Positions 16,435 through 24,902 are shown, numbered from the stretch's first letter. The stretch: DNA of 64,000 nucleotides from Methanothermobacter wolfeii (GCF_025397995.1 NZ_CP104550.1:462001-526000); one strand, 5' to 3'. A program made the numbers and translations. Notes: generated by a model not told the origin, from the letters alone.

Positions 16435-16890
16435 TTAATAATGCTTTTGATGGCTTTTCTCAGTCTTTGGATCAGTTACTGGTCTTTTGATGATTAGCAC
16501 TGTAAAGACGATATATGCGGCGGCGGTTACTGTAAGCGCGACGCATGTGGCCCCCACAACATTTTTGTTGATGGGTGTTTTTGTGAGGATGGCATTTGTT
16601 AAACCTATGAGGTTGAATCCCAGTGTGAACAGCGCGCTGATCAGTAGTGTCCTGGTAAGGCAATGATCATAGCATCCACCAAGACCTTTGATAACCCTAT
16701 TCAAACCGGTCATGTACAGTATAACCATGACATCTAAAATGAGGATATAAGCTGCTGAATTAATAGCGTTTCCTGAGACAATATAGAAGAATGGGGCCAG
16801 CTCATCCCCCTGCATCCACCCTGATAAAACTACAGCCGCGCTTATGGCAAAAACCGCCAGCAACGTTAATATAAACATTTTATCTTTCAT
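16435..16890 (-). CDS. Four-span membrane protein following the C39 peptidase gene
   Basis: The 151-residue protein has about four hydrophobic segments (6-24, 44-62, 82-103, 112-136) and a polar C-terminal tail. It is encoded about 36 bases after the C39 peptidase-module gene, in the position an immunity gene takes in the other cassettes. It could alternatively be an export partner, but it is too small for a transporter and has no ATPase. Confidence 0.5.
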   Translation of the reverse strand: MKDKMFILTLLAVFAISAAVVLSGWMQGDELAPFFYIVSGNAINSAAYILILDVMVILYMTGLNRVIKGLGGCYDHCLTRTLLISALFTLGFNLIGLTNAILTKTPINKNVVGATCVALTVTAAAYIVFTVLIIKRPVTDPKTEKSHQKHY

Positions 16891-16926
16891 AATTTTTCTC
16901 CTCTTTTAAAATAATTGGTTGGATGG

Positions 16927-17832
16927 TTAGTATTCTACATAATGTATACAGTGATCACGCCCCAAGTATGCTTTCACTCTTTTATTTGGCGGGTGATATG
17001 CACAGTATTTCCAGTACTTTCGCGGCACATACTTATCCCTGACAGTGACTATTATATTACCCAAACCATATAATGTAATAGGAAGCCACCACAACTTGCC
17101 TCTAATGTTCTGCATTTCCTCTGTGCTGAGGATTTTAGCTGAGTCTGTGCCTTGTATTGGCTGATCTGTTGAGATATTCATTGGATTCATTTCATGTTCT
17201 GTCTGGTTGTCTGATGCCGTTCTGTTTTCCATTGCTTCTGTGTTATCACTGCTCTTGATTATGAGGGCGTATCCTGTGTAGATTTCTTGGAATTCTTCCA
17301 GTGACATTTCTATGTTTCCCATGGTGGGGTCTGCTAGTTTAACGGTTTCATTGTTGACTTCCCTGATGAGGGTGTAGTGTCCCACACCATCACTCATTGT
17401 ATATGCGATCATGTTCTCGTGGAGTTCTGTGATGTTCAGTTTCATGCCTGTCATGTTAACGCCCTTGGCCTTTGCCGCCTCCAGGAGGCCCTGCATTGTT
17501 GTTCCGTCTTCTGTGGTGCCGGCGAGGTCTGCGAGTTCATCCTCGGTTGTGTTTATTCCAAGTTTCTGGAGTAGTGTGGCGAGTGCTGCCGGTCCGCAGG
17601 TGTAGTTCCTGGTCTGCAGGACCACGCCGGTGGTATCTGCTGTGATGTTATCGTCTATAGTGAACTCTGCTGGATCCGTGAAGTTCTCTTCCAAGTTATC
17701 TGCTGTGGATAAGTCCATGGGATTCGTGGAGTTACTGCTGTTATCCCGTGGGGTTTGTGCGGCCGCAGCAGCGTTAAAAGATACTGCGAGTGTTAAGAGG
17801 ATCAGCAAACCCAAAAGACACGACTTTCTCAT
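16927..17832 (-). CDS. Secreted C39-family peptidase with internal leader and DHCIHY tail
   Basis: The 301-residue protein has a signal peptide (about 1-26). A C39-type cysteine peptidase domain follows (about 65-195), with catalytic Cys in TCGPAALATLLQ, His in GVGHYTLI and Asp in LADPTMG. Then comes an Asn/Thr/Asp-rich linker, a leader-like ILSTEEMQNIRGK (about 236-248), and a 53-residue tail (LWWLPITLYGLGN...RDKYVPRKYWKY...YLGRDHCIHYVEY). The tail is related to the C-terminal modules A1-A4. Unlike bacteriocin exporters, no ABC transporter is attached; the peptidase is predicted to act outside the membrane. It may cleave its own tail and the neighbouring peptides after their leaders. Confidence 0.7.
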   Translation of the reverse strand: MRKSCLLGLLILLTLAVSFNAAAAAQTPRDNSSNSTNPMDLSTADNLEENFTDPAEFTIDDNITADTTGVVLQTRNYTCGPAALATLLQKLGINTTEDELADLAGTTEDGTTMQGLLEAAKAKGVNMTGMKLNITELHENMIAYTMSDGVGHYTLIREVNNETVKLADPTMGNIEMSLEEFQEIYTGYALIIKSSDNTEAMENRTASDNQTEHEMNPMNISTDQPIQGTDSAKILSTEEMQNIRGKLWWLPITLYGLGNIIVTVRDKYVPRKYWKYCAYHPPNKRVKAYLGRDHCIHYVEY

Positions 17833-18125
17833 CCACTATTCACCACATATCAGGTTGATAATAAATCTATAAGAAAAACTCATATATATATTACGGTGCT
17901 ATGTTAATGTATTAATCACATAAAAGGAGGCCTTTAAACATCACTCAGCTCGCCTCCGAGGTAATAGTAGCAAATAAGGAAAGATGGAGGGGGAAACAGG
18001 AGATTTCAATGAATTATTGGATGCTTAACACTATTAAAGAATCCATTTGCATGATGCTGTATTTAAGTTGGTATGACCTCCAAAATCAGATATGCCCATT
18101 ACAAGTGTGGTGACGATTGGCTGCT

Positions 18126-18389
18126 TTAGCGTTCTTCACGATATTGATGGAGGTTGCCATGAAAAATGGATATGATAGTCAGTACACACACCGAAATGTC
18201 GAGTAACCAGGATCTCACCTCCAGGACACCATCCAGTATTGTTCTCATCATTATGAAGATGACGGCTATAATGCCTGGGGATATTTCAAGTTTATGGGAT
18301 GATTCATAGAATTACATATACTGCAGCAATTATGCAAGAGTAGCCATAAATATGGTGAATGATTGGGGCTTCTTATTTTTCATTGTCAT
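18126..18389 (-). pseudogene. Decayed small membrane protein
   Basis: From an ATG at 18389 the frame reads MTMKNKKPQSFTIFMATLA, hits two TAA stops, then continues hydrophobic (ISPGIIAVIFIMMRTILDG, LLDISVCVLTIISIF) to a TAA at 18126. Two small indels would restore a protein of about 95 residues with three or four spans. It begins 22 bases after the decayed frame at 18411-18775, as in the intact cassettes. Confidence 0.4.
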
Positions 18390-18410
18390 CATCTTTAGTA
18401 GAGTTGAGGA

Positions 18411-18775
18411 TTATTTTCCCCAGTATCCATCATATATCTCTGATACCTTTTTTATGAGGTAAGAACCTGTGAGCAGGCCTCCTGCAGTGTTTAAATGTCA
18501 TTCCTGCCTTTAAGAGTGTTATACAAGGTTCCGATGCCACTGATAATCTCCATGCAACCCTCTCTGATTTTGCCACAGTCTGGTTTGGGATTTCTGTCTA
18601 CTTTATATGTGCTTCCATCCATGCACGTATATGGGGTATCCTTTCCCGTCCAATTTATATGTGACTTCATACTTGTAGAATGTTATTACTCTATTTCCAT
18701 GTCGTTCGCTCTATTTTCTGATAAGGCGTTTTTTGATTATCTTGTAGCCTTTACCTCGATATCTTTTTGATACAG
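18411..18775 (-). pseudogene. Decayed secreted-module remnant
   Basis: Reverse-strand pieces in shifting frames read GYKIIKKRLIRK, VITFYKYEVTYKLDGKGYP, TCMDGSTYKVDRNPKPDC and GCMEIISGIGTLYNTLKG, then TAGGLLTGSYLIKKVSEIYD before a stop. The internal stops and shifts are too many for a functional gene. Together with the membrane remnant downstream, it is probably a dead cassette at the upstream edge of the array. Confidence 0.4.
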
Positions 18776-19062
18776 AAATAGTCAGACACATCACTTTCAG
18801 ATAATATGTGCTCCTTCCATACCTCACACCCACTGCAGAGGCACTCTTCATGTGGATCTATATCCCTGCAAATGGCCCTTCCTGTGGAACAGTAGACCCC
18901 TGGAACCCTGTCTGTGTCCATGCGCATGGCGCTGTCAAGGTCCTGCTGGGTTATGAGTAGCATTATCTTCTTCTTATCCCTCACGCACCGACTTTCCCTC
19001 TGGACGGGACACTCAAGACAGAGGCACCTTCTGATGTTCTCCATGCTGAAGTCAACCTGCAT
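18751..19062 (-). CDS. Cys-rich DUF2769-like protein
   Basis: The 103-residue protein has about ten cysteines arranged as CLCLECPVQ...C, then CSTGRAIC, CLCSGCEVW and YFC. This matches the pattern I associate with the archaeal DUF2769 family of small Cys-rich, probably metal-binding proteins. The start is the ATG at 19062, preceded by GTGGTGATGAC. The 3' end overlaps a decayed frame from the toxin-like array. The function is not known. Confidence 0.65.
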   Translation of the reverse strand: MQVDFSMENIRRCLCLECPVQRESRCVRDKKKIMLLITQQDLDSAMRMDTDRVPGVYCSTGRAICRDIDPHEECLCSGCEVWKEHILSESDVSDYFCIKKISR

Positions 19063-19293
19063 GTCATCACCACAGTGGATATATGTACCTGCAGGTACTT
19101 CACATTTGCCACATGAACAGAAAAATTTTAATTAATAATCATTATAAATTGAAGTTTTTTTAGAAAATAGCTGCTATTTAAAGCTTTTGTCTTGTAACAT
19201 TTAGAAACTGATATTAATGTAGATGACCTATTTAATATTGGTGGAATCTGTGTACCCTTCTAAGGGCAGGGCAGTTCTACCGAAGGTGATCTA

Positions 19294-20793
19294 ATGGCTG
19301 AGTTGTACGAAAAAATGGTAAAAGAGGCCATGATGGCCCAGAAAGCCGATGTGGAGACCATAAAAAAGAACAGGGGAAAAGAGTTTAAAATAAGGGATAC
19401 GAAGGCCTACCTGGACGTTGTGCAGGAAATGAAGGCTGCAGGAGACCAGAGCGAGGCGGTGATAAACCTGCACAAAAACTCAGTGAAGGCCCACTATGAG
19501 ATACTGGACAGCCTTACAGACACCATAAGACCAGAGGACGACCCCTTCGTCGAACACTACCAGACACCTGTGGTCCTCGAGATACTGAGGGACGAGGACA
19601 GCGACTTTGAGAAGAGCCTTGAGGCATTCATAGATGCAATAGGAAGGGCAGAGGCCCTCATAGGAAGGGAGGCAATAAGAAGGTACGGAGGATTCTATGG
19701 CCCAACATGTGTGGTTGACTTCGCCCTCATGCCCGGTAGCACAAGCAACGTGGTGAACAGGATCCTCAGGGAGACAGACATACCCGAAATGCACAAGCAG
19801 GCGATCCTCTCAGCAAAATCATGGGGTATGAACACCTCCTATGGTATCGGAGAGGTATTCGCAAATGAAATTGAAAACGGGGCAACCGCTGCAGAGGCAG
19901 CAGAGAAGGAAATAGAGATGGTGAAATACATCTACCAGGAACCTGTTGAAGCCCAGGCAAAGCTCATGGACGATCATGGTCATGAATCCTTTGATGTAAG
20001 GGAGTACATGTCCCGCTACAGGAAGGAGATGGAAGGAACTGTTAAGGTCGCAATTGATGACGGCGTACACTACGGCAACATACTCACGGTACCTGCATAC
20101 TGCGTTGGTGACATATCACACCACATAGCCCAGTCCACCTACAACATGTGCAAGGATGATGTGGTCATGGCCATAATCGAGGCAACCACCGATGTCATGG
20201 AGAGCACCCTCAACAGCGCAGTATCATCATTTAAGAGTGAATATGACGTGCTGAGCCTTGCAACGGGATCATCAGCATGCGCCGTTGAGTACATACTTGA
20301 ACTTGACGGTTTCAATGCCATAGGAGTCGTTGACCTTCTCACAAAGAGGTTCCACAACTATGTCCAGCTCTACCCAACAAGGGGTGCTGCAGCTGAACTC
20401 CACAACAGTGACTTCATGGACATGATATACCGTGGATGGACACACCTGGATAGGGCAAGGAGAATGCTTAACGGAGCAGAGGGTCCGCTTGAACCCATGG
20501 TCGGTGACTACAAGGTTGACCTCTCACCGATACACGAAAACGAGGTTATAATGAACCCTCAGCGCTACACATACCCTGCCTGCGCAATAACAGTGAGGTT
20601 CTCAGCCCTGATGAGACTTGCTGACTATCCATGTCTCCTCACAAGTGAACCGGTCACAGCAACCCTGATGACCAACATAATTGCACTCCACAAGGAGAGT
20701 GCAGCATCACCGGCAAGGACATGCAAGAACTGCGCAGGAGCAGCTCTCGTGGACTTCAGACACAACCACTGCCAGTGGAGAGAAGCTGTATAG
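19294..20793 (+). CDS. DUF2193 family protein
   Basis: The 499-residue soluble protein starts at an ATG with GGTGATCTA upstream. Its composition is normal for a housekeeping methanogen protein, and it has a Cys-rich C-terminus (ARTCKNCAGAA) plus conserved internal Cys and His residues (GPTCVVDF, YCVGDISHHIAQ). I recognise the overall sequence as the methanogen-restricted DUF2193 family, whose biochemical role I do not know. It is followed 30 bases later by a DUF2180 zinc protein and then aqpM, an arrangement also remembered from M. thermautotrophicus. A shared role in an unknown metabolic or redox task is inference. Confidence 0.75.
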   Translation: MAELYEKMVKEAMMAQKADVETIKKNRGKEFKIRDTKAYLDVVQEMKAAGDQSEAVINLHKNSVKAHYEILDSLTDTIRPEDDPFVEHYQTPVVLEILRDEDSDFEKSLEAFIDAIGRAEALIGREAIRRYGGFYGPTCVVDFALMPGSTSNVVNRILRETDIPEMHKQAILSAKSWGMNTSYGIGEVFANEIENGATAAEAAEKEIEMVKYIYQEPVEAQAKLMDDHGHESFDVREYMSRYRKEMEGTVKVAIDDGVHYGNILTVPAYCVGDISHHIAQSTYNMCKDDVVMAIIEATTDVMESTLNSAVSSFKSEYDVLSLATGSSACAVEYILELDGFNAIGVVDLLTKRFHNYVQLYPTRGAAAELHNSDFMDMIYRGWTHLDRARRMLNGAEGPLEPMVGDYKVDLSPIHENEVIMNPQRYTYPACAITVRFSALMRLADYPCLLTSEPVTATLMTNIIALHKESAASPARTCKNCAGAALVDFRHNHCQWREAV

Positions 20794-20823
20794 CTTCCAC
20801 AATCAATTTTTTCTGGTGATTAT

Positions 20824-21033
20824 ATGAAATGCTATGTCTGCGCGGAGCAGGGAAAGGATACCGATGCTGTTGCAATATGCATAGTCTGCGGTATGGGTCT
20901 CTGCACCGAGCACGCAATAAGGGAGGAGATTGAGATCTGGAGTGGAGGTTATCCCTTCCCCTCAGAGAAGGTCAAGGGCACACTTCCAAGGATACTCTGT
21001 CCCTACTGTTATAACGTGATGAAGGAGGACTAG
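20824..21033 (+). CDS. DUF2180 zinc-binding protein
   Basis: The 69-residue protein has CYVCAEQ, CIVCGMGLCTEHA and a C-terminal CPYC, forming a B-box or treble-clef-like zinc site. This is typical of the small DUF2180 family in methanogens. It sits between the DUF2193 gene and aqpM with a one-base gap to aqpM, so all three are probably cotranscribed. No direct function is known; it may act as a partner or regulator of the DUF2193 protein. Confidence 0.75.
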   Translation: MKCYVCAEQGKDTDAVAICIVCGMGLCTEHAIREEIEIWSGGYPFPSEKVKGTLPRILCPYCYNVMKED

Positions 21034-21034
21034 G

Positions 21035-21778
21035 ATGGTATCCCTTACAAAGAGGTGCATCGCCGAGTTTATAGGCACCTTCTTCCTTGTATTCTTCGGT
21101 GCCGGCTCAGCAGCAATAACCCTGATGATAGCATCCGGCGGCACGGCCCCGAACCCCTTCAACATCGGCATCGGCCTGCTGGGCGGACTCGGTGACTGGG
21201 TTGCAGTGGGCCTTGCATTCGGTTTTGCAATAGCTGCAAGCATATATGCCATGGGTAACATCTCGGGGTGCCATATAAACCCTGCGGTGACCATCGGCCT
21301 CTGGTCGGTCAGGAAGTTTCCGGGAAGGGATGTTGTGCCCTATATAATCGCACAGCTCATGGGAGCAGCCTTCGGTAGCTTCATATTCCTCCAATGTGCG
21401 GGTCCGGCAGCAGCCACAGTCGGAGGGCTAGGTGCAACAGCACCGTTCCCGGGAATCAGCTACTGGCAGGCACTCCTTGCAGAGATAGTGGGAACATTCC
21501 TTCTCATGATCACAATAATGGGCATCGCCGTGGATGAGAGGACCCCAAAGGGCTTTGCAGGGATCATAATAGGCCTCACGGTTGCAGGTATAATCACGAC
21601 CCTGGGTAACATCAGCGGAAGTTCACTGAACCCGGCCCGTACCTTCGGACCATACCTCAATGACATGATATTTGCAGGTACAAACCTCTGGAAGTACTTC
21701 CCCATCTACGTCATAGGACCCATAGCTGGAGCGGTCCTGGCAGCCATGACCTACGTGTACCTGACATCAGAACCCTAA
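21035..21778 (+). CDS. aqpM: Aquaporin AqpM
   Basis: The 247-residue membrane protein has six spans and two half-helices with canonical NPA motifs: GCHINPAVTIG (about residue 82) and GSSLNPARTFG (about 200). The sequence closely matches the Methanothermobacter AqpM family, which conducts water and, more slowly, glycerol, and was suggested to pass H2S. The gene follows the DUF2180 gene after one base, so translation is probably coupled. An oligo-T-rich stretch just after the stop (21780-21793) may terminate transcription. Confidence 0.95.
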   Translation: MVSLTKRCIAEFIGTFFLVFFGAGSAAITLMIASGGTAPNPFNIGIGLLGGLGDWVAVGLAFGFAIAASIYAMGNISGCHINPAVTIGLWSVRKFPGRDVVPYIIAQLMGAAFGSFIFLQCAGPAAATVGGLGATAPFPGISYWQALLAEIVGTFLLMITIMGIAVDERTPKGFAGIIIGLTVAGIITTLGNISGSSLNPARTFGPYLNDMIFAGTNLWKYFPIYVIGPIAGAVLAAMTYVYLTSEP

Positions 21779-22003
21779 ATATTTTATTTTTTCACGGCCT
21801 CCGTTCCCATTCCCTCCAGGAAAAGGGAGAGGATGAACGTCATGGCAATACCATTGCTGTAGTTACATTGATGAGAAAGCGCCAGCGCCGCCGAGTTACT
21901 GTTCAGGCATGATGATGGCCTGAATTGATGGGAAAGCAAATACTGAACCGATATGCCCTGCCCTTTCTCTGCTCCCTGGAGGAAAGGTGTCCCTATGGAT
22001 GCG

Positions 22004-22034
22004 GTTTCAAAATGGTTTATCATAAAACTCCACT
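22004..22034. repeat. 31-base direct repeat, copy 1
   Basis: Starts GTTTCAAAATG and ends CATAAAACTCCACT. It matches 22071-22101 except for one G/C difference. Only two copies are present, so it is not a CRISPR array. Confidence 0.7.
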
Positions 22035-22070
22035 AATATCACGGATAACCATCACAAGCCCATCAGACTT

Positions 22071-22101
22071 GTTTCAAAATGCTTTATCATAAAACTCCAC
22101 T
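22071..22101. repeat. 31-base direct repeat, copy 2
   Basis: Second copy of the repeat at 22004-22034. Confidence 0.7.
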
Positions 22102-22215
22102 CTAGAAAATACGCTGCTGAACCAATGCCATGAGACATGGATAAGCCCTTAAAATAAAATTTGATTTGTGGTTTCTATTTGCAGAAGATTTCAGAGGCGG
22201 AAAAATGGTGTTGAA

Positions 22216-24075
22216 TCACTGGTTTATGAGTTTTAAACCAGTGATGGCTGCCGTGTTGGTGTCAAGTGCACGGAGGTCCTCTGGACTGAACTTCCGTATG
22301 TCGTCGTGTCCTGCAAGCTGGGCAAGCATCTTGGCCTCCTCAGTCATGGACTTTATGTAATTTGCAACCCTCCTTGCTGCAAGGTCAACGTCCATGCGTT
22401 TCCTGAGGACAGGGTCCTGGGTTGCAACACCAACGGGGCACTTGCCTGTGTAGCACATGCGGCATGCCCTGCAGCCCATGGCAATCATCGCACCGGTACC
22501 TATGTATACGGCATCGGCACCCATGGCCATTGCCTTGGCAACATCTGCACCGCTCCTTATACCTCCGGTTATTATGAGGTCCACCTCTTCCTTGAGTCCG
22601 ATGTCATTGAGGCCGTTAACTGCCTGTACAAGGGCTGCGAGTGTTGGTACACCGGTATGTTCAATCACGACCTCTGGAGCAGCACCGGTACCTCCCTCCA
22701 TACCGTCAACGGATATTATATCTGCACCGGCTTCTGCAGCGATCTGAACGTCCTCATATACACGGCCGGGTCCCAGCTTCACAACAATCGGAACCCTCCA
22801 GTCTGTGACCTCCCTGATGAGTTCTATATGCTTTGCAAGGTCACCCTCCCTTGTGGCGTCAAGGAAACGTGCCGGGCTGAGGGCGTCTGTACCCTCGGGG
22901 ATCCTACGGATCCTGGCAACTTCAGGGCTCACCTTTTCTGCAAGGAGGTGACCCCCCATCCCTGGCTTCGCCCCCTGTCCGATTTTAACCTCAATGGCAT
23001 CCCCGACGTTCAGGTAGTCAGAGGACACACCGAACCTTCCACTGGAGTACTGCACCATGAGCTTGTCTGCAAGCTCCCTTTCCTCTGGAAGCATTCCACC
23101 TTCACCCGTGTTTGCACAGGAACCAACCATGGCCGAACCCTTGGCCATCGCCAGTTTACTCTCCTTGCTGAGGGCACCGAAGGACATACCCGCAATCAGT
23201 ACCGGGGTCTGGAGTACCAGCGGTTCCTCGGCATACCTGTCACCCAGGACGACGCTGGTGTTACATGGTTCCCTGTACTTGTCCACCGGTGGGATTGATG
23301 CCTGTGCTGGGAGGATAATGATGTTATCAAAGTTAGGGAGCCTCCTCTCGGTACCGAAACCCCTCAGGACGTACTTTCCTGCCTTGGATGTGTACCTGAT
23401 ATCCGCGATTGTCCTGGGGTCCCAGATGCTTCCGGCCCCTGTGGGCAGGAGTACCGGACAGGCAGCAAGGCATGATCCGCACATTATACACCTTGTCTTA
23501 TCTATCTTAGGACTGTTATCAACGATTTCTATGGCGTCTGTTGGGCATACGATTTCACAGGTCCCGCAGAACACACAGAGGCCCTGTGTTGCAGCTGCAA
23601 GGTCTGATGATGGTGATGATGGTGTGATTGAACTGGAACCCGGTGTTTTAACTTCAAAGCCCCTCTGGATGTCGCTCACATAGTCCATGACGTCCATGGC
23701 TTCAAGGCAGCCCTTTTCACATGCAGCCACACATGCAGGGGTGTCGCCGGGGTTCTGGATGCACTGCTGGTCACACTTAACCATACCATCCTCTGTGTAG
23801 GTTATCGCTCCAATTGGACACATGAGCATGCATAGCTTGCAGCCAACACAGGATTCCTGGTCAATACTCACGGTGCCGTTTTCCCTCTTTATGGCGTCCC
23901 TGAAGCAGCCCCTTGCACAGGATGGGTCAATGCACTGCTGGCAGACAATTGCATGGTATCCGCTGTCCATCTTGTTCAGGAACAGGGCGCTCTTTCCAAG
24001 GACCTTTTCACAGGATTCTATGCACTCGTTACATCCATCACATTTTTCAGGTTCTGTTAAGAGTATCTGCACCAT
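22216..24075 (-). CDS. Ferredoxin-fused glutamate synthase domain-2 protein
   Basis: The 619-residue protein starts with a HycB-like polyferredoxin region (residues 8-130: CDGCNECIESC, CQQCIDPSC, CVGCKLCMLMC, CDQQC). A second two-cluster ferredoxin (about 168-215: CVFCGTCEIVC, CIMCGSCLAAC) leads into the FMN-binding central domain of glutamate synthase (about 230-600), which has GMSFGALSKES, GGTGAAPEVV and the 3Fe-4S motif CRACRMCYTGKCPVG. It would reduce 2-oxoglutarate plus ammonia or glutamine to glutamate with ferredoxin as donor. There is no amidotransferase domain. The GXGXG subunit is encoded just upstream in the same operon. Confidence 0.85.
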   Translation of the reverse strand: MVQILLTEPEKCDGCNECIESCEKVLGKSALFLNKMDSGYHAIVCQQCIDPSCARGCFRDAIKRENGTVSIDQESCVGCKLCMLMCPIGAITYTEDGMVKCDQQCIQNPGDTPACVAACEKGCLEAMDVMDYVSDIQRGFEVKTPGSSSITPSSPSSDLAAATQGLCVFCGTCEIVCPTDAIEIVDNSPKIDKTRCIMCGSCLAACPVLLPTGAGSIWDPRTIADIRYTSKAGKYVLRGFGTERRLPNFDNIIILPAQASIPPVDKYREPCNTSVVLGDRYAEEPLVLQTPVLIAGMSFGALSKESKLAMAKGSAMVGSCANTGEGGMLPEERELADKLMVQYSSGRFGVSSDYLNVGDAIEVKIGQGAKPGMGGHLLAEKVSPEVARIRRIPEGTDALSPARFLDATREGDLAKHIELIREVTDWRVPIVVKLGPGRVYEDVQIAAEAGADIISVDGMEGGTGAAPEVVIEHTGVPTLAALVQAVNGLNDIGLKEEVDLIITGGIRSGADVAKAMAMGADAVYIGTGAMIAMGCRACRMCYTGKCPVGVATQDPVLRKRMDVDLAARRVANYIKSMTEEAKMLAQLAGHDDIRKFSPEDLRALDTNTAAITGLKLINQ

Positions 24076-24084
24076 TTAAACCAC

Positions 24085-24752
24085 CTATCCATAGAAGGGA
24101 CGTATCTCCTTTCTCTGTATCTTTTTGAATTCTTCTGGTGAGGCATCCACGGAATACTGATTGAAGAGTGCTGAAAGTTTATCAACGTCCTCCTTTTCAG
24201 GTTCAACAACCTTTGCATTTGTCCCTGTTTCAAAGTCTCCGGCCACGTATATGTTCCCGCCGATTATCCAGTCACCAAGGTCTTTACCGGCGTCACCTGT
24301 TATTATAAGGTCCCCGCTCAGCATGTAGAGGCCTGCAAGGTCTCCTATGTCACCTTCGATGATTATCACACCACCCTTGTTTAGCTGACCGATGCCGTCT
24401 CCGGCGTCTCCATGGACCACTATTGTTCCATTGTAGGTACCGAAGCCAACACCGTCATCGGCGTTTCCATGGACCACTATTTCACCGGAGGTCATGTTGT
24501 TACCAACGTATCTACCGGTTTTCCCGTGGATCTCTATCCTTGGACCGTGGTTGAGGGCTCCCACGAAGTCACCGAACCTTCCATTGAGGATGAATTCTGC
24601 TTCCTCCCTTATGCCCACAACGATGAATCAAGCTCAGCGTTGCTCTCTATGCTGAACCGTCTTATGTTCTCGTTGAGGGCTTCCTTTATCTTTCTGTTGA
24701 TGTCCCTTGTTGATAGGTCATCACCGGCAATTTTCAATTCCTGAACAGTCAT
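24085..24752 (-). CDS. Glutamate synthase GXGXG-domain subunit, with apparent frameshift
   Basis: From an ATG at 24752 the first 45 codons (MTVQELKIAGDDLSTRDINR...) match the usual N-terminus of this family. The frame then stops at 24609-24611. The rest (GIREEAEFILNGRFGDFVGA onward, with repeated GNAGDG/GDIGDL-type turns) is in another frame that begins at about 24632. One missing base between 24622 and 24632 would fuse them into a normal protein of about 222 residues. The beta-helix domain is homologous to domain 3 of the glutamate synthase alpha subunit and to FwdC. A sequence error is likely. Confidence 0.75.
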
Positions 24753-24854
24753 CTAACATCCCCTGTTATTTTTGCTCTTTAATGAAACATCTTCAAATCA
24801 TCATAATTTAAGGATTCCCATTTCTGAAAACATGGGGTATAAGGATAAATATGA

Positions 24855-24884
24855 TAAAGAGAATATTATACATTATAATGAGAA
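24855..24884. promoter_or_regulatory. Divergent AT-rich promoter region
   Basis: AATATTATACATTATAATG lies between the divergent glutamate synthase operon and its neighbour regulator, with TATA-like sequences readable on both strands. The regulator starts about 20-25 bases away, consistent with a nearly leaderless transcript. Confidence 0.4.
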
Positions 24885-24902
24885 TAGTCTATGGTGGTTA
24901 TA

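Larger units (their letters stand above)
21779..22215. other. Intergenic region with a 31-base direct repeat
   Basis: No convincing gene is seen; the open minus-strand frame at 21784-22023 has no family signal or ribosome site. A 31-base sequence at 22004-22034 recurs at 22071-22101 with one mismatch, 67 bases apart. An AT-rich tail follows. Confidence 0.5.

Noticed and set aside
16927-17832. Bacteriocin ABC exporter with C39 domain
   Set aside because: The C39 domain carries a signal peptide and no transmembrane or ATPase part, and no exporter gene is in the array, so a classic exporter is excluded.
4099-18775. Prophage or conjugative element
   Set aside because: No integrase, capsid, portal, relaxase or transposase gene is visible; the block consists only of modules, membrane proteins and TPR proteins.
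22004-22101. Possible CRISPR array
   Set aside because: Only two repeat copies with one mismatch and a single 36-base spacer; no cas genes and no further units.
22306-23298. Long plus-strand frame opposite the glutamate synthase gene
   Set aside because: It is antisense to a well-conserved gene, has no ribosome site, and its translation has no family resemblance.
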